Assembly (NCBI GenBank): GCA_947455875.1
Contig: CANGSD010000037.1
Span: 1-8,606, forward strand
Source of the DNA: Comamonadaceae bacterium
Lineage (GTDB): Bacteria > Pseudomonadota > Gammaproteobacteria > Burkholderiales > Burkholderiaceae
Length of the DNA: 8,606 nt
Direction: 5' to 3'
The first letter of the stretch is position 1, and each line of letters starts with the position of its first letter. The position numbers were made by a program, and so were the translations under genes. This document shows, one piece after another, positions 6,275 through 8,606 of this stretch. The notes beneath the pieces were generated by a model. That model was given only the letters and a program-made list of their open reading frames with translations. It searched no databases and was not told the DNA's origin.

Positions 6275-6585
6275 ATGTGCCCCACTTCGCTGGGGATGTC
6301 GTAGAAGGTCGGATGGCGGTAGATCTTGTCGCCTGCCGGGTCGAACAGCTCGGACTTGTCATCCGGATGGCTGGCCGTGATGGCCTTGCTCGGCACCACC
6401 CAGATGCTCACGCCTTCCTGGCGCCGGGTGTAGACATCGCGGGCCATGGTCAAGGCTTGGGCGGCATCGGCGGCATGCAAGCTGCCGCAGTGCTTGTGCT
6501 CCAGGCCCTGCTTGCTGCGCACGAACACTTCCCACAAGGGCCATTCCTTGAGCGCCGCTGCGTGGTCGGGGGGGGATGCGGTCAT
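6271..6585 (-). CDS. paaB: Phenylacetyl-CoA epoxidase subunit PaaB
   Basis: PaaB is the small subunit that bridges PaaAC heterodimers in the multicomponent epoxidase. It has 104 residues against about 95 in E. coli; the extra residues are at the N-terminus ([14 protein letters not shown]). The rest is highly characteristic: [20 protein letters not shown] at 15-34, [20 protein letters not shown] at 35-54, GVSIWVV at 58-64, and near the end [18 protein letters not shown]. Its ATG overlaps the paaA stop by 4 nt (ATGA), and GGAGG lies 4 nt before the ATG inside the end of paaA, so coupled but efficient translation is expected. This suits a subunit made in step with PaaA. Confidence 0.97.
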   Translation of the reverse strand: MTASPPDHAAALKEWPLWEVFVRSKQGLEHKHCGSLHAADAAQALTMARDVYTRRQEGVSIWVVPSKAITASHPDDKSELFDPAGDKIYRHPTFYDIPSEVGHM

Positions 6586-7595
6586 GCGGCCTCCTTCATC
6601 TGACGCTGCGCCTGCTTGCGCGCGTGGGCCAGGGCCGCTTCGCGCACCCAGGCGCCCTGCTCGTGAGCCTGGACCCGGGTGGCCAGGCGCTCCTTGTTGC
6701 AGGGGCCTTGGCCATTGACCGTGTTCCAGAATTCGTCCCAGTCGATCGGGCCGTAGTCATGGTGGCCGCGCGCCTCGTTCCATTGGAGCAAGGGATCGGG
6801 CAGCGTCACGCCCAGCACCTGGGCCTGCGGCACGGTGGCATCGACAAACTGTTGCCGCAGCTCGTCATTGCTCACGCGCTTGATGCCCCAGCGCATGCCT
6901 TGCGCGCTGTTGGGGCTGTCGCTGTCGGGCGGTCCGAACATGGCCAGACACCGCCACCACCAGCGGTTGACGGCGTCCTGCACCATGTCGCGCTGAGCTT
7001 GGGTGCCCCGCATCATGACCATCAGGGCTTCATAGCCTTGGCGCTGGTGAAAACTCTCCTCCTTGCACACCCGGACCATGGCCCGCGCGTAGGGGCCGTA
7101 GCTGCAACGGCACAGGGGGATCTGGTTCATGATGGCCGCGCCATCGACCAGCCAACCGATCACGCCCACATCCGCCCAGCTCAGGGTCGGGTAATTGAAG
7201 ATCGAGCTGTACTTGGACTTGCCGCTGTGCAGCCCGTCGAGCATCTGATCGCGGCTGGTGCCCAGGGTCTCGGCGGCGCTGTACAGGTACAGGCCATGAC
7301 CTGCCTCGTCCTGTACCTTGGCGATCAGGATGGCCTTGCGCTTGAGGCTGGGCGCGCGGCTGATCCAGTTGCCCTCGGGCAGCATGCCCACGTACTCGCT
7401 GTGTGCGTGCTGGCTGATCTGGCGCACCAGCGTCTTGCGATACGCCTCGGGCATCCAGTCCTGCGGCTCGATGCGACCGTCCGCATCCAGGCAGGCCTCG
7501 AAGCGGGCCATGCGATCGGCCGGCTCGGTGCGTGCCAGGGGCTGTACCTGTCCGGTTTCAGGCACGTCGGGAATGCTCATCGCTTGGTCGTACAT
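6582..7595 (-). CDS. paaA: Phenylacetyl-CoA 1,2-epoxidase catalytic subunit PaaA
   Basis: PaaA carries the di-iron centre that inserts one oxygen atom into the ring of phenylacetyl-CoA, giving the ring-1,2-epoxide. This is the committing step of aerobic hybrid phenylacetate degradation. The 337 residues match the family closely: [20 protein letters not shown] at 41-60, [16 protein letters not shown] at 63-78, [20 protein letters not shown] at 93-112, [20 protein letters not shown] at 131-150, and [14 protein letters not shown] at 177-190. The E97-x-x-H100 and E180-x-x-H183 motifs are the expected di-iron ligand motifs. An N-terminal extension of about 28 residues relative to E. coli is present. 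The start is well set by AGGAG 7 nt upstream. It lies 33 nt after paaK, so the two are almost certainly in one transcript. Confidence 0.98.
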   Translation of the reverse strand: MYDQAMSIPDVPETGQVQPLARTEPADRMARFEACLDADGRIEPQDWMPEAYRKTLVRQISQHAHSEYVGMLPEGNWISRAPSLKRKAILIAKVQDEAGHGLYLYSAAETLGTSRDQMLDGLHSGKSKYSSIFNYPTLSWADVGVIGWLVDGAAIMNQIPLCRCSYGPYARAMVRVCKEESFHQRQGYEALMVMMRGTQAQRDMVQDAVNRWWWRCLAMFGPPDSDSPNSAQGMRWGIKRVSNDELRQQFVDATVPQAQVLGVTLPDPLLQWNEARGHHDYGPIDWDEFWNTVNGQGPCNKERLATRVQAHEQGAWVREAALAHARKQAQRQMKEAA

Positions 7596-7602
7596 GCGGG
7601 GG

Positions 7603-7607
7603 CTCCT
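7603..7607 (-). promoter_or_regulatory. Ribosome binding site of paaA
   Basis: The minus strand reads AGGAG 7 nt before the ATG at 7595, inside the 33-nt paaK-paaA gap. It fixes the longer start of paaA; the next in-frame ATG (7580) has no such box. Confidence 0.8.
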
Positions 7608-7628
7608 GTGGGGGACATCTCGAGAGAA

Positions 7629-8606
<978 letters not shown>

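Overview
The window is a GC-rich, tightly packed, single-direction gene block. Every gene I can support lies on the minus strand, so transcription runs from high to low coordinates. The proteins look like those of a betaproteobacterium, probably Burkholderiales and perhaps Comamonadaceae. This placement is an impression from sequence style, GC content and TRAP/PaaX subtype, not a database result.

Reading in the direction of transcription, the block opens with the 3' three-quarters of paaK (phenylacetate-CoA ligase, cut by the window edge at 8606). It continues with paaA, paaB, paaC, paaD and paaE, the complete ring 1,2-phenylacetyl-CoA epoxidase and its maturation factor. Next comes a PaaX-family repressor gene that overlaps the end of paaE. 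After it lies a three-part TRAP transporter: a periplasmic binding protein (dctP type), a small membrane subunit (dctQ type) and the large membrane subunit (dctM type, cut by the window edge at position 1). Gaps between genes are 33 nt or less, or are 4-14 nt overlaps, except for one 82-nt gap between the binding-protein gene and dctQ. No gene-free stretch exceeds 300 bases, and I see no RNA genes, mobile elements, CRISPR arrays or attachment sites.

The genes fit one pathway. The TRAP transporter would bring in an organic acid, PaaK would activate phenylacetate to phenylacetyl-CoA, and PaaABCE (matured with help from PaaD) would epoxidise the aromatic ring. PaaX would repress the operon until phenylacetyl-CoA appears. 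Ring opening and beta-oxidation genes (paaG, paaH, paaJ, paaZ) are not in the window.

Two points stand out. First, the TRAP binding-protein gene starts 13 nt after paaX, with its ribosome binding site immediately following the paaX stop codon. This makes phenylacetate or a related aromatic acid a reasonable candidate substrate. Second, a strong rho-independent terminator (7-bp GC-rich stem, tetraloop, eight Us) and a second hairpin lie inside the transporter, between the binding protein and the membrane subunits. Only 30 nt separate the U-tract from the dctQ start codon. Expression of the membrane subunits would therefore seem to depend on read-through or on an unusual promoter.
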